Shown: one piece after another, positions 1 through 8,420 of the stretch
Position numbering within the stretch: position 1 is the first letter of the stretch
How the letters are laid out: each line of letters opens with the position of its first letter
Origin: a virus
Strand: one strand, 5' to 3'
Virus record (IMG/VR): IMGVR_UViG_3300030105_000748
Coordinates: 1 to 23,312 of that record
DNA: 23,312 nt
Program-made: the position numbers and the translations under genes
The notes under the pieces: model-generated
Seen by the model: only the letters and a program-made list of their open reading frames with translations
Databases searched by the model: none
Told to the model about the DNA's origin: nothing

Positions 1-1594
1 TGGTCAAGCAACTCATGTTATTAGAGTTGGTGCTAACCTATCTATGACTACTGCACAAACAGTATTCTCAGTTGGTGACTCAGTACGTTTAGGTAACTCA
101 TCTATTGGTTATCAAACAGTTAAGATTACAGCAAAGAGTGCTGTACAATCCGGAGCAGCATTTGCTGATTCAGATACAACATTTACTGCTAATGTATCAT
201 TTACTGTAGAGCCTAAGTTCAGACTATCAACTAACTTTAGTTGTAACAACAGTGTTGGCGATAGTATTAACTCAGGAGGCGTTACACGTTTCTGGGAAAA
301 TAGAGACAACGTTGATAAAGCACCAGGTCAAACTGAATGGTCAAACAACGTAGCTAATAATACAGCCAATGATGAATTACATATAGTTGTATCAGATGAA
401 GACGGATTAATCACAGGTGTTAAAGATAACATCTTAGAAGTATGGGAAGGTCTATCAAGAGCTACTGATGCTAAGAACGAAAGTGGTGAGTCAATATTCT
501 GGAAAGATGTTATCGATAATCAATCTAATTGGTTGTGGGTAGGTGGAGCAGAACTTAGAGCAACATCTAATGTTAATACTGCTGCACAAACATATTCCAA
601 TACTGGTGCATTATTAAACAATCATGTTAATGCTGTAATACCATTTACATCATCTTTCCAAGTAGGTTCAGATGGATCTAATCCAAATGAAACTTCAATT
701 GCTATAGGACAATTAGCTAAAGCTGTTGACCTATTCAAGAATCCAGCGGATGTTGATGTATCATTAATACTAACTGGCTTGTCCAGAGGTGGTACTAATG
801 GAGAGCAATGGCCAAATTATCTTATAGATAATATTAGTGACGCAAGAAAAGACTGCGTAGTTTTCTTATCACCTGAAAAGGCTGATGTAGTAAACAATCA
901 AGGTGGTGAATCAAATGATGTTAAAACATTTGCAGATTCAGTATCACCAAGTTCATATGCGGTTATGGATAGTGGATGGAAATATCAATACGATAAGTAT
1001 AATGATGTTTACAGATACATTCCATTGAATGGTGACATAGCTGGCCTTTGTGTTAGAACAGATGATACAAGAGACCCATGGTTCAGTCCTGCAGGATATA
1101 ATAGAGGTGTAATTAAAAATGTAATTAAACTTCCATACAATCCAGATAAAGCAGACAGAGATATACTTTATAAAAATAAAGTTAATCCTGTAATAACTCA
1201 ACCAGGTCAAGGAACATTACTGTTTGGAGACAAGACTTTATTAGCTAAACCAAGTGCATTTGATAGAATCAACGTAAGAAGATTATTCATTGTTCTTGAA
1301 AAGGCAATAGCAACTGCAGCTAAGTACACTCTATTTGAATTCAATGATGAATTTACTAGAGCACAGTTCCGTAATATGGTAGAACCATTCCTACGAGATG
1401 TACAAGGCAGAAGAGGTATATTTGACTTTAGAGTTGTATGTGACGAGACAAACAATACTGGAGAAGTAATTGATGGCAATAGGTTTGTAGGAGACATCTA
1501 CATTAAGCCTGCTAGATCAATTAATTTCATTCAGTTGAACTTTGTAGCGGTTCGTACAGGGGTTGAATTCTCTGAGGTCGTTGGTTCATTCTAA
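1..1594 (+). CDS. 18: Tail sheath protein gp18, 5'-truncated by the window edge
   Basis: This is the contractile sheath subunit that surrounds the tail tube and shortens during DNA injection. The reading frame is open from base 2, so the first in-frame ATG at 44 is probably internal; about 530 residues are visible, against roughly 660 for T4 gp18. The C-terminal part is the most recognisable: the stretch around FNDEFTRAQFRNMVEPFL followed by QGRRGIFDFRVVCDETNN and ending in GVEFSEVVGSF is the conserved domain that joins neighbouring sheath subunits. The middle part is variable, as expected for the outward-facing insertion domains. The tail tube gene follows 32 bases downstream in T4 order (18-19-20). 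Family assignment is firm; the true start lies outside the window. Confidence 0.95.
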   Translation, partial: GQATHVIRVGANLSMTTAQTVFSVGDSVRLGNSSIGYQTVKITAKSAVQSGAAFADSDTTFTANVSFTVEPKFRLSTNFSCNNSVGDSINSGGVTRFWENRDNVDKAPGQTEWSNNVANNTANDELHIVVSDEDGLITGVKDNILEVWEGLSRATDAKNESGESIFWKDVIDNQSNWLWVGGAELRATSNVNTAAQTYSNTGALLNNHVNAVIPFTSSFQVGSDGSNPNETSIAIGQLAKAVDLFKNPADVDVSLILTGLSRGGTNGEQWPNYLIDNISDARKDCVVFLSPEKADVVNNQGGESNDVKTFADSVSPSSYAVMDSGWKYQYDKYNDVYRYIPLNGDIAGLCVRTDDTRDPWFSPAGYNRGVIKNVIKLPYNPDKADRDILYKNKVNPVITQPGQGTLLFGDKTLLAKPSAFDRINVRRLFIVLEKAIATAAKYTLFEFNDEFTRAQFRNMVEPFLRDVQGRRGIFDFRVVCDETNNTGEVIDGNRFVGDIYIKPARSINFIQLNFVAVRTGVEFSEVVGSF

Positions 1595-1602
1595 GATAAA
1601 TA
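1595..1602 (+). promoter_or_regulatory. Late promoter element (GATAAATA) before gene 19
   Basis: GATAAATA begins directly after the sheath stop codon. It fits the NATAAATA pattern of T4-like late promoters, which are read by host RNA polymerase carrying gp55. By T4 spacing the transcript would start near 1608, leaving a short leader that contains the AAGGAG ribosome site at 1613-1618 before the ATG at 1627. The first base differs from T4 TATAAATA. Confidence 0.55.
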
Positions 1603-1626
1603 GTTAGGTAAGAAGGAGAAAGCATA

Positions 1627-2175
1627 ATGGCTTTTAACATTAACGAGATCAAATCCCAGCTAGCTCTTGGAGGCGCACGTCCGTCACTCTTTCAAGTGAC
1701 ATTGACTAACCCTGTAAACGCAGCTGCTGATTTAAAATTTCCATTTATGTGTAGGGCTGCGCAAATGCCAGCCTCTACGCTAGGAACAATTGAGGTACCA
1801 TACTTCGGTCGTAAAGTAAAAATTGCTGGAGACAGAACTTTTGCTGAGTGGACTGTTACTTTAATACAAGATGAGGATATGATTATTAGAAACTCTATGG
1901 AAGAGTGGTCTAATAGTATTAATTCACATCTAGGTAACTTACGTTCATTTGCTACAGCAAGTCCTACTCTCTACAAAGCAAACGCATCAGTGACCCATTT
2001 TGGGAAGACTGGTCTTCCATTGAGAACATATACATTTAATGGTTTATTTCCAACGGAAGTAAGTCCTATTGATTTAGACTGGAATACAACAGATACTTTA
2101 GAAGAGTTTACTGTTACATTCCAATATGATTACTGGGAGGTGGCTGGCATTACAGGTAATGCTGGTGGTACATAA
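1627..2175 (+). CDS. 19: Tail tube protein gp19
   Basis: This is the subunit of the inner tail tube through which DNA passes, assembling as stacked hexamers inside the sheath. The length (182 aa) is close to T4 gp19 (about 163 aa). Visible family features include an N-terminal RPSLFQVTL strand, a FMCRAAQMPAST segment, and the later AEWTVTLIQDEDMIIRNSMEEW block, which is the most conserved part of the gp19 family; the end reads TFQYDYWEVAG. An AAGGAG ribosome site at 1613-1618 sits 8 bases before the ATG and fixes the start. The gene lies between sheath and portal as in T4. Confidence 0.95.
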   Translation: MAFNINEIKSQLALGGARPSLFQVTLTNPVNAAADLKFPFMCRAAQMPASTLGTIEVPYFGRKVKIAGDRTFAEWTVTLIQDEDMIIRNSMEEWSNSINSHLGNLRSFATASPTLYKANASVTHFGKTGLPLRTYTFNGLFPTEVSPIDLDWNTTDTLEEFTVTFQYDYWEVAGITGNAGGT

Positions 2176-2206
2176 TATATTATTAACAATATAAGGTGAA
2201 ATTGAT

Positions 2207-3808
2207 ATGGCGGAATTATTTGGGTTTGAGTTTAAAAGAAAAGGTGTAAGTCAGGAACAGGACATTGGTTCCTTTGCACCAAAGATAGATGACGAAGGTG
2301 CTATAACAGTCGCAGAAGGTGGCGCTTATGGTACCTACGTTGATCTTGAAGGCTCAACCAGAACCGAATCAGAACTCATTACAAGATACAGACGTATGGC
2401 TTTACAGCCAGAGTGTGAGCTTGCTGTAGATGACATAGTTAATGAAACTATTGTCTATGGAGAAGAGCATAAGATTTGTGAATTGAATTTGGATAGTTTA
2501 GAAGCTAGTCCAAAACTTAAACAACTTATACGTGAAGAATTTGATAACACATTAAGACTATTAGACTTTAATAGTAAGGGTTATGAAATCTTTAGACATT
2601 GGTACATTGATGGTAGACTATATTATCATGTAGTAATAGATCCTAAAGATCCAGAATCAGGTGTTAGAGAACTACGTTACATTGATCCAAGAAAAATTAA
2701 AAAGATCAGAACAGTAAACAAGCAAAGAGTTGGGAACCAGATAGCTGGACCTGGCGCTGTTACTATTACAAAAACAAAAGAAGAATACTTTATCTATAAT
2801 GAAAAGGGCTTTACAGGATATCCTGGTGGCTCTCCAACTGCAGCTTCTGGTGAGCAAGGTGTTAAGATTGCCAGAGACTCTATCATTAATTGTACATCTG
2901 GTATGATGTCAGAAGATAATAGAATAGTATTATCACATTTACATAAAGCTATTAAACCATTAAACCAATTACGTATTTTAGAAGATGCAACTGTTATCTA
3001 TAGGATATCAAGAGCACCTGAAAGAAGAGTGTTCTATATTGATGTGGGTAATCTACCTAAGTTAAAAGCAGAACAGTATTTAAGAGACATGATGGTTAAG
3101 CATAAAAATAGATTAGTATATGATGCTGGTACTGGAGAAGTAAGAGACGATCGTAAATTTATGACTATGTTAGAAGACTATTGGTTACCTAGAAGAGAAG
3201 GTGGCAGAGGTACTGAGATAACAACATTAGGTGCTGGTCAAAACTTAGGCGAATTAGATGACGTACTATACTTCCAAAAGAAATTATACAGATCATTAAA
3301 TGTTCCTGTATCAAGATTAGAATCAGAGACTGGTTTCCAACTAGGTAGAAGTACAGAGATAAGTAGAGATGAATTAAAGTTCCAAAAGTTTATTGGTAGA
3401 ACTCGTAATAGATTCTCAATATTATTTGATAAAGTTTTAGAGAAACAAATAGTACTTAAAGGTATTATGACTTTAGATGAATACAATGAAGCTAAAGAAA
3501 GTATCAGATATGACTTTATGGAAGACAATCATTTCTCAGAACTTAAAGAGATGGAGATTCAAACAGAAAGAGTTAACGCCCTAAATAATATCGATCCATT
3601 TATTGGTAGATACTTCTCACAGAGATGGGCTAAGAAGAATATATTAAGAATGACAGATGAGCAAATGGAACAAATGGATGCTGAAATAGCACAGGAACAA
3701 GAAGATGGAACTATTCATCAAGACCTTGAACCTGCTGGTAAAGAAGAGATGCCAGATGAACCAATAGACGGTGGTCCTCCAGAAGGTGAAGAACCGCCTG
3801 CTGAATAA
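2207..3808 (+). CDS. 20: Portal vertex protein gp20
   Basis: This is the dodecameric portal at the unique capsid vertex. It nucleates prohead assembly and forms the channel for DNA entry and exit, working with the gp17 terminase. The length (533 aa) matches T4 gp20 (524 aa). Recognisable stretches are the early ELITRYRRMALQPECELAVD block, the NVPVSRLESETGF segment with the LGRSTEISRDELKFQKFIGR helix, and the SQRWAKKNILRMTDEQM block near the C-terminus. The last 50 or so residues are a low-complexity acidic and proline-rich tail. AAGGTG at 2193-2198 serves as the ribosome site. The gene is flanked by gp19 and the prohead core genes, as in T4. Confidence 0.95.
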   Translation: MAELFGFEFKRKGVSQEQDIGSFAPKIDDEGAITVAEGGAYGTYVDLEGSTRTESELITRYRRMALQPECELAVDDIVNETIVYGEEHKICELNLDSLEASPKLKQLIREEFDNTLRLLDFNSKGYEIFRHWYIDGRLYYHVVIDPKDPESGVRELRYIDPRKIKKIRTVNKQRVGNQIAGPGAVTITKTKEEYFIYNEKGFTGYPGGSPTAASGEQGVKIARDSIINCTSGMMSEDNRIVLSHLHKAIKPLNQLRILEDATVIYRISRAPERRVFYIDVGNLPKLKAEQYLRDMMVKHKNRLVYDAGTGEVRDDRKFMTMLEDYWLPRREGGRGTEITTLGAGQNLGELDDVLYFQKKLYRSLNVPVSRLESETGFQLGRSTEISRDELKFQKFIGRTRNRFSILFDKVLEKQIVLKGIMTLDEYNEAKESIRYDFMEDNHFSELKEMEIQTERVNALNNIDPFIGRYFSQRWAKKNILRMTDEQMEQMDAEIAQEQEDGTIHQDLEPAGKEEMPDEPIDGGPPEGEEPPAE

Positions 3809-3809
3809 T

Positions 3810-3817
3810 TATAAATA
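3810..3817 (+). promoter_or_regulatory. Late promoter element (TATAAATA) before the prohead core genes
   Basis: This is an exact T4 late-promoter octamer in the 30-base gap between the portal stop and the next ATG at 3839. Predicted transcription start is near 3823, giving a short leader that holds the AAGGA ribosome site at 3827-3831. It would drive the gp67-position, gp68-position, extra-ORF and gp21 genes. Confidence 0.7.
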
Positions 3818-3838
3818 AATATACGTAAGGATATTATT

Positions 3839-4117
3839 ATGCCAGAGAACAATAGTGACCAAATGATTAAATTTGCAGCACAAGGCAAGCCAGCAAAATT
3901 CGGTGACCAGTTTGGTGACCTAATGAAAGATAAAGTTAATGCTGGTGTTGAAGCTATAAGAGCAAAAGTCGCAGCCAAGTTAGCAGGCCTTGACCCAACA
4001 GGAGATGTTGGTGATGGTGCTGAAGAAGGTGGTAATAACACTAGCACACAAGATGATGCTGAGATGGAATTAACACCTGAAGAAGAAAAAGAGCTTGATG
4101 CAGAAGAAGCAACATAA
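3839..4117 (+). CDS. 67: Prohead core protein at the gp67 position
   Basis: This is a small acidic protein of 92 aa; T4 gp67 is about 80 aa and is an internal core component, cleaved by gp21 during head maturation. The first half is a predicted amphipathic helix with a DQFGDLMKDKVNAGVEAIRA segment, and the C-terminal third is strongly acidic (ELTPEEEKELDAEEAT). Position directly after gp20 and upstream of gp21 is the main evidence for the assignment, together with size and charge, because sequence identity with T4 is low. A late promoter and AAGGA ribosome site lie immediately upstream. Confidence 0.7.
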   Translation: MPENNSDQMIKFAAQGKPAKFGDQFGDLMKDKVNAGVEAIRAKVAAKLAGLDPTGDVGDGAEEGGNNTSTQDDAEMELTPEEEKELDAEEAT

Positions 4118-4136
4118 GCCACAGGAGAAATAACAG

Positions 4137-4703
4137 ATGAAGACTCTGACAACAATACTTGATGAGAATAGAAATCATGATTACGGAAATCCTAAGTCAC
4201 CTGGTGACAAGGCTTTTGTAGATAAGCATGTAATTCAAAAAACAGACTACCCTCATAAACCTAAAAATGGTTCTAATGATGATATCTTTAGTGGTAAAAA
4301 GCAAAAGAAGAAAAAGAAAATAGCTGATCAACCAGATGAACAAGCTGTATACGAAATGTCTGATGCACAGTCTAAGAAGAAAGAAGACATTGTTAAAGGT
4401 ATGAAAAAGAATACTCATGACTTTATTAAACGATATGGTAAAGATGCAGAGTCAGTTATGCATGCTACTGCTAATAAAATGGCAAACGAAAATTCCGTTT
4501 TAGAAAGTGTTATAAATGCTACAGAAGATAAAATTATAACTGTAGAGAATAAAGAATTTAAACTTACATTAGTTGATGCAAATGCATTAAAAAAAATCTA
4601 CGAAGATTTGAATGATGTAAACAAAAAAGAATTTGAATCAAAATTACAAACTAAAATTGGTACGCAACAATTAATTAGCTTTGCGTCTCAGTGGGGAGAA
4701 TAA
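4137..4703 (+). CDS. Prohead core-like protein at the gp68 position
   Basis: This 188-aa highly charged protein sits where T4 encodes prohead core protein gp68 (141 aa). Residues 54-61 are a lysine run (KKQKKKKK). Residues 75-116 (SDAQ...KKEDIVKGMKK...RYG...VMHATANKMA) match a helical module I recall from several structural or hypothetical proteins of marine T4-like phages. The last 60 residues (from about 133) form a separate segment ending in GTQQLISFASQWGE. AGGAG precedes the ATG. Functional equivalence to gp68 is inferred from position; the sequence itself is not convincingly gp68. Confidence 0.5.
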   Translation: MKTLTTILDENRNHDYGNPKSPGDKAFVDKHVIQKTDYPHKPKNGSNDDIFSGKKQKKKKKIADQPDEQAVYEMSDAQSKKKEDIVKGMKKNTHDFIKRYGKDAESVMHATANKMANENSVLESVINATEDKIITVENKEFKLTLVDANALKKIYEDLNDVNKKEFESKLQTKIGTQQLISFASQWGE

Positions 4704-4707
4704 GTAA

Positions 4708-5076
4708 ATGGCTGCTGTAGAATTATCAAATCATTTAGCACCAGGTGGTGGTAAAATAGTACTGCTTTATAAGTCGGGTGGAACTGCTGCTGTAAACAAA
4801 ACTTTAGCTAACTTAGCTACAGGTGGAGAAACAGTTACTGCTGCAGACATCACACGTATATATTATACAGGTGCTGGTACATTAACTATAAAACGTAATA
4901 CAACTCCTGTGTTCATTAGTGATGTTCATACATCTTTTGATTGGGATCTAAAAGAAGCTGGCATTTCACTTAGTGCAAATAATGATCAAGCAATTAATGT
5001 AGTTTTTTCAGATGCAAACAGCACAGCAATAATAGAATTACAAAAAACTTCTAACCATAGTTCAACACAATACTAG
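4708..5076 (+). CDS. Small beta-rich protein of unknown function in the head module
   Basis: I do not recognise this 122-aa protein. It is rich in Ala, Thr, Gly and Asn with alternating hydrophobic residues, suggesting a beta-sandwich (for example KIVLLYKSGG, RIYYTGAGTLTIKRN, QAINVVFSDANSTAIIELQ). There is no signal peptide or membrane segment. A GGGGAG ribosome site overlaps the end of the preceding gene, and the protease gene follows 9 bases later, so it should be expressed late with the prohead genes. T4 has no gene at this position between 68 and 21. A minor virion or head-decoration role is possible but is inference. Confidence 0.75.
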   Translation: MAAVELSNHLAPGGGKIVLLYKSGGTAAVNKTLANLATGGETVTAADITRIYYTGAGTLTIKRNTTPVFISDVHTSFDWDLKEAGISLSANNDQAINVVFSDANSTAIIELQKTSNHSSTQY

Positions 5077-5085
5077 GATAAACAG

Positions 5086-5742
5086 ATGAAACTTATTACA
5101 GAACTAAACGAAGAAGTAAAATATGTTGTTGAAGAAGTAGAAGGCAAAAAGAAAAATTACTTCATAGAAGGTGTCTTCATGCAAGGAGATATCAAGAATC
5201 GTAATGGTAGAATGTATCCTAAAGAGGTGCTTGCAAAAGAAGCAGCTCGTTATAATAAAGAATATATACAAAAGAATAAAGCGTATGGGGAGCTAGGTCA
5301 TCCACAAGGACCTACAATTAACCTTGAACGTGTATCACATATGATAAAAAGTCTAACACCTGATGGATCAAACTTCATTGGTAAAGCTAAAATATTAGAT
5401 ACACCATACGGAAATATAGTAAAGAGTTTAATTGACGAGGGAGCTCAGCTTGGAGTTAGTTCCAGAGGTATGGGAACACTAAAAGAAAAGCAAGGTGGCG
5501 CTCAAGAAGTACAGTCAGATTTTATGTTATCAACAGCAGCTGATATAGTTGCTGACCCTTCCGCACCAGAAGCATTTGTTAATGGTGTCATGGAAGGAGT
5601 TGAGTGGGTTTATAATGCAGCTTCATCTTCATACAGTGCTATGCAGGTTGTAGATGAAATTAAGAAAGTGGGAATAAAAGATGCGAAAAAACTTGAAGAA
5701 CACAAGATTGCTTTGTTCAATAAGTTTATGCGTAACTTATAA
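5086..5742 (+). CDS. 21: Prohead maturation protease gp21
   Basis: This is the serine protease that sits inside the prohead, cleaves scaffold, core proteins and the capsid N-terminus after Glu in [LI]xE-type sites, and finally degrades itself. At 218 aa it matches T4 gp21 (212 aa). Visible features are NRNGRMYP near residue 39, the catalytic histidine region AYGELGHP (His72), the nucleophile region GVSSRGMGTL (Ser125/Ser126), and an aspartate-containing AADIVADPSAPEAF block after it (Asp153, Asp157), the herpesvirus-assemblin-like fold pattern. A weak AGGAT ribosome site precedes the ATG. It lies directly upstream of its substrate genes 22 and 23. Confidence 0.95.
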   Translation: MKLITELNEEVKYVVEEVEGKKKNYFIEGVFMQGDIKNRNGRMYPKEVLAKEAARYNKEYIQKNKAYGELGHPQGPTINLERVSHMIKSLTPDGSNFIGKAKILDTPYGNIVKSLIDEGAQLGVSSRGMGTLKEKQGGAQEVQSDFMLSTAADIVADPSAPEAFVNGVMEGVEWVYNAASSSYSAMQVVDEIKKVGIKDAKKLEEHKIALFNKFMRNL

Positions 5743-5753
5743 TAATTAAATTT

Positions 5754-5761
5754 TATAAATA
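5754..5761 (+). promoter_or_regulatory. Late promoter element (TATAAATA) before gene 22
   Basis: This exact late-promoter octamer lies between the gp21 stop and the scaffold ATG at 5792. By T4 spacing transcription would begin near 5767; the leader contains AAGGAG at 5779-5784. It probably provides the high expression needed for scaffold and major capsid protein. Confidence 0.7.
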
Positions 5762-5791
5762 ATAGAATAAACAATAAGAAGGAGTCCAAAG

Positions 5792-6949
5792 ATGGCCAAT
5801 AAAAAAATCGAACAGGTAGTCGAAGATGACGATCTGCTAGAGGCCAGCAAGGAAACTGACGACCAACAACTCGACGAGTTTAAAGCTGACGCTACTGGTG
5901 GAGAAGGTGCTTTATCATCTGTGATTAAAGATGCAGAAGTTCCGGAACCCCATAGCACAGGCTCAGCAGCTCGAGGTGCTGACAAGAATGCTGGAGAGTC
6001 TATGAATTCTCCCGTTGCAGCAACTAAAGCGTCAGTATCTAAAGCTAGCATAATCTCACAAGTCATGGGTAAGATGAATGGAATGAGCAAAGACTCATTA
6101 CAGAAACTTGCAGGAGAAGTAGACACGTATGGTAAAAACAAATTACCAGCATCTAAATCTCAATCACATGGTAAAGACGCAATGCCTAAATTGGCAGCTG
6201 GTAAAGTGACACAACAGGAAGCTATAGATGCTACTGCTGAGATCTTTGCTGGAGAAGAGCTATCGGAAGAAATGACTTCTAAAGCTCAAACAATTTTTGA
6301 AGCAACAGTAAATGCTAAGATGATTGAACTTGCTAACCATATGCATGAAGAGTATAACACTAAACTTGATGAAAGCAAAGAAGTCTTTCAAAAAGATTTA
6401 ACAGACAGAGTAGATGAGTATCTTGATTACGTCACAGAAGAGTGGATGAAAGAGAACGAAGTTGCAATAGAGAATGCACTTAAAGTCGAAGTGGCTGAAA
6501 GATTTATGACAAGTATCAAAGATCTGTTTACAGAAAATTATATTTCTGTACCAGAAGATAAAGTTGATCTTGTTGCTGAACTTGAGCTACAAAAAGAAGA
6601 ACTTGAAGGAAAGTTAGAAGAGCAAGTCCAAGCTGCTATTAATACTAGAAAAGAAACTGATAACTTAGTTGCTTTTAAAGTGTTTTCAGAAGCATGTGAT
6701 GGTTTAACACTAACACAAAAAGACAAGCTAACAAAACTTTCAGAAAGTATAGAATATGCTGATCCATCTGATTACGCTAATAAGATTGATCAATTGAAAG
6801 AACACTACTTCACAAATAAGAAAGCCATTACTGAAGCAGAAGATCTTAATAGTGACCCTGTAGATGTAGATGCAGAGGCGCCAGCCAATAAACAGACTGG
6901 TCCAATGAGTGTATATTCACAGGCAATCTCAAGAAGTATTCGAAAATAA
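5792..6949 (+). CDS. 22: Prohead scaffold protein gp22
   Basis: This is the main internal scaffold around which the capsid shell assembles; it is removed by gp21 proteolysis. The 385-aa product is longer than T4 gp22 (about 269 aa). The first 130 residues are acidic and low-complexity (for example QVVEDDDLLEASKETDDQQLDEF), followed by a long charged helical/coiled-coil region from about residue 160 to 310 (EEYNTKLDESKEVFQKDL, ELELQKEELEGKLEEQVQ). The C-terminus ends SVYSQAISRSIRK, and a similar SxY...SRSI ending is typical of gp22. AAGGAG fixes the start. Position between gp21 and gp23 supports the call. Confidence 0.9.
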   Translation: MANKKIEQVVEDDDLLEASKETDDQQLDEFKADATGGEGALSSVIKDAEVPEPHSTGSAARGADKNAGESMNSPVAATKASVSKASIISQVMGKMNGMSKDSLQKLAGEVDTYGKNKLPASKSQSHGKDAMPKLAAGKVTQQEAIDATAEIFAGEELSEEMTSKAQTIFEATVNAKMIELANHMHEEYNTKLDESKEVFQKDLTDRVDEYLDYVTEEWMKENEVAIENALKVEVAERFMTSIKDLFTENYISVPEDKVDLVAELELQKEELEGKLEEQVQAAINTRKETDNLVAFKVFSEACDGLTLTQKDKLTKLSESIEYADPSDYANKIDQLKEHYFTNKKAITEAEDLNSDPVDVDAEAPANKQTGPMSVYSQAISRSIRK

Positions 6950-6982
6950 TTAATCTAAAAGACCCAAGGAGGGAATCCAACA

Positions 6983-8350
6983 ATGCAATTAACTGAAGAG
7001 CTACAAAATAAGTGGCAGCCCATACTTGAGCATTCAGATCTTCCAGAAATTAAAGATCCTCACAAACGCCAAGTAACAGCAGCCTTATTAGAAAATACTG
7101 AAATCGCTTTAAAAGAGCAAGCTCAGTTCGCGCCTCAGAGCTTATTAGAAACATCACCTACAAATGCAATGGGTGCATCATCTAGTACAGCTGGTGACGG
7201 TGCAGTCGATATATACGATCCGGTTTTAATATCTCTTGTTAGAAGAGCTATGCCTAACCTAGTCGCATATGATATTATGGGTGTACAACCAATGACAGGT
7301 CCTACAGGACTTATCTTTGCTATGCGCTCACGCTACACAAGCCAAACAGGAACTGAAGCATTCTACGACGAAGCAAATACAGCTCACTCTGTATCTGCTG
7401 TTGTGTCTGAAGCTGCATCTACTGTAGGTAAATCTGACGGTAACCTAGGTGATTCACCTGCAGATGGTTATTTGAATAGTACAGTTTCAAATGTGGAACT
7501 ATACAATTTCATGTCAGGTATGACAACAGCTCAATCTGAAGCAGCTGAAGCTCAAACTACTAATACAATTCCAGAGATGGCATTTAGTATTGAGAAGATT
7601 GCTGTAACAGCATTATCACGTGCTCTAAAAGCTGAGTACACAATGGAATTAGCACAAGACTTAAAAGCTATCCATGGATTAGATGCTGAAACAGAACTAG
7701 CTAACATCCTTTCAACTGAAATATTAGCAGAGATCAACAGAGAATTAGTAAGAACTGTTGGTGTTATAGCTAAAGTTGGAGCACAAGAAGGAACAACTAC
7801 TGTTGGTAAATTTGATCTAGACACCGACTCAAATGGTCGTTGGATGGTTGAAAAGTTCAAAGGCTTAATGTTTGCAATCGAAAGAGAAGCTAACGCTATA
7901 GCAAAAGGAACAAGACGTGGTAAAGGTAACATAGTCATATGTAGATCTGATGTTGCATCAGCATTACAAATGGCAGGTGTTCTTGACTACACACCAGCAC
8001 TTAACTCAAACAATCTAAATGTAGATGACACAGGATCAACCTTCGCAGGTGTTCTTAATGGTCGTATCAAAGTATATGTAGATCCATATGCTGGTGATAA
8101 CTATATGACAGTTGGTTACAAAGGCTCTAGTGCTTTTGATGCTGGACTGTTCTATTGTCCATATGTGCCATTACAGATGGTAAGAGCAGTTGGAGAAGAT
8201 TCTTTCCAACCAAAAATTGGATTTAAGACACGTTATGGTGTTGTAGAAAATCCATTTGCAAGAGGAACTGCTGCAATCGCTGCTGCAGGTACTATTGTAC
8301 AGTCTCAAAATGAGTACTACAGAAAAGTTGTTGTTAACAATCTTATGTAA
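6983..8350 (+). CDS. 23: Major capsid protein gp23
   Basis: This is the main shell protein with the HK97 fold. The 455-aa length is shorter than T4 gp23 (521 aa), as in many marine relatives. Diagnostic blocks are DPVLISLVRRAMPNLVAYDI, GVQPMTGPTGLIFAMRSRY, the AEYTMELAQDLKAIHGLDAE helix, and a C-terminal FKTRYGVVENPFA. A probable gp21 cleavage site is LLE|T after Glu56, just before the conserved core; this is inferred from the [LI]xE rule. AAGGAGG lies upstream of the ATG, the strongest ribosome site in the window, consistent with very high expression. A terminator follows 25 bases after the stop. Confidence 0.97.
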   Translation: MQLTEELQNKWQPILEHSDLPEIKDPHKRQVTAALLENTEIALKEQAQFAPQSLLETSPTNAMGASSSTAGDGAVDIYDPVLISLVRRAMPNLVAYDIMGVQPMTGPTGLIFAMRSRYTSQTGTEAFYDEANTAHSVSAVVSEAASTVGKSDGNLGDSPADGYLNSTVSNVELYNFMSGMTTAQSEAAEAQTTNTIPEMAFSIEKIAVTALSRALKAEYTMELAQDLKAIHGLDAETELANILSTEILAEINRELVRTVGVIAKVGAQEGTTTVGKFDLDTDSNGRWMVEKFKGLMFAIEREANAIAKGTRRGKGNIVICRSDVASALQMAGVLDYTPALNSNNLNVDDTGSTFAGVLNGRIKVYVDPYAGDNYMTVGYKGSSAFDAGLFYCPYVPLQMVRAVGEDSFQPKIGFKTRYGVVENPFARGTAAIAAAGTIVQSQNEYYRKVVVNNLM

Positions 8351-8374
8351 GAGGATTTAACATTAACAAATTAG

Positions 8375-8405
8375 AAAGAGGGTTCTTCGGAGCCCTCTTT
8401 TTTTT
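8375..8405 (+). terminator. Intrinsic terminator after gene 23
   Basis: A hairpin pairs 8375-8385 with 8390-8400: eleven pairs, one of them G-T, closed by C and G around a TTCG tetraloop (8386-8389), followed by a run of eight T (8398-8405). The C(TTCG)G loop is an unusually stable hairpin cap. There is no T run on the other side, so it works only for + strand transcripts and should end the scaffold/capsid message. Confidence 0.95.
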
Positions 8406-8407
8406 GG

Positions 8408-8415
8408 CATAAATA
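8408..8415 (+). promoter_or_regulatory. Late promoter element (CATAAATA) abutting the next ATG
   Basis: CATAAATA fits the NATAAATA late-promoter pattern. It lies immediately after the terminator T run and ends only five bases before the ATG at 8421. With T4 late-promoter geometry (element at about -13 to -6) the first transcribed base would be the A of that ATG, giving a leaderless message. No ribosome-binding sequence is visible upstream of 8421. Confidence 0.5.
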
Positions 8416-8420
8416 GTATC

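Noticed and set aside
112-1497. Open frames on the - strand inside the sheath gene (for example 112-309, 953-1210, 1207-1497)
   Set aside because: They lie wholly within a conserved + strand gene, lack ribosome sites and their translations show no domain or normal composition.
2814-2825. 12-bp palindrome CAGGATATCCTG in the portal gene
   Set aside because: This length is expected several times by chance in a window of this size and base composition.
3718-4155. 145-codon - strand frame across the portal end and the gp67-position gene
   Set aside because: The product is low-complexity Ser/Pro, the mirror of acidic repeats on the + strand, and it would run opposite to late promoter 3810.
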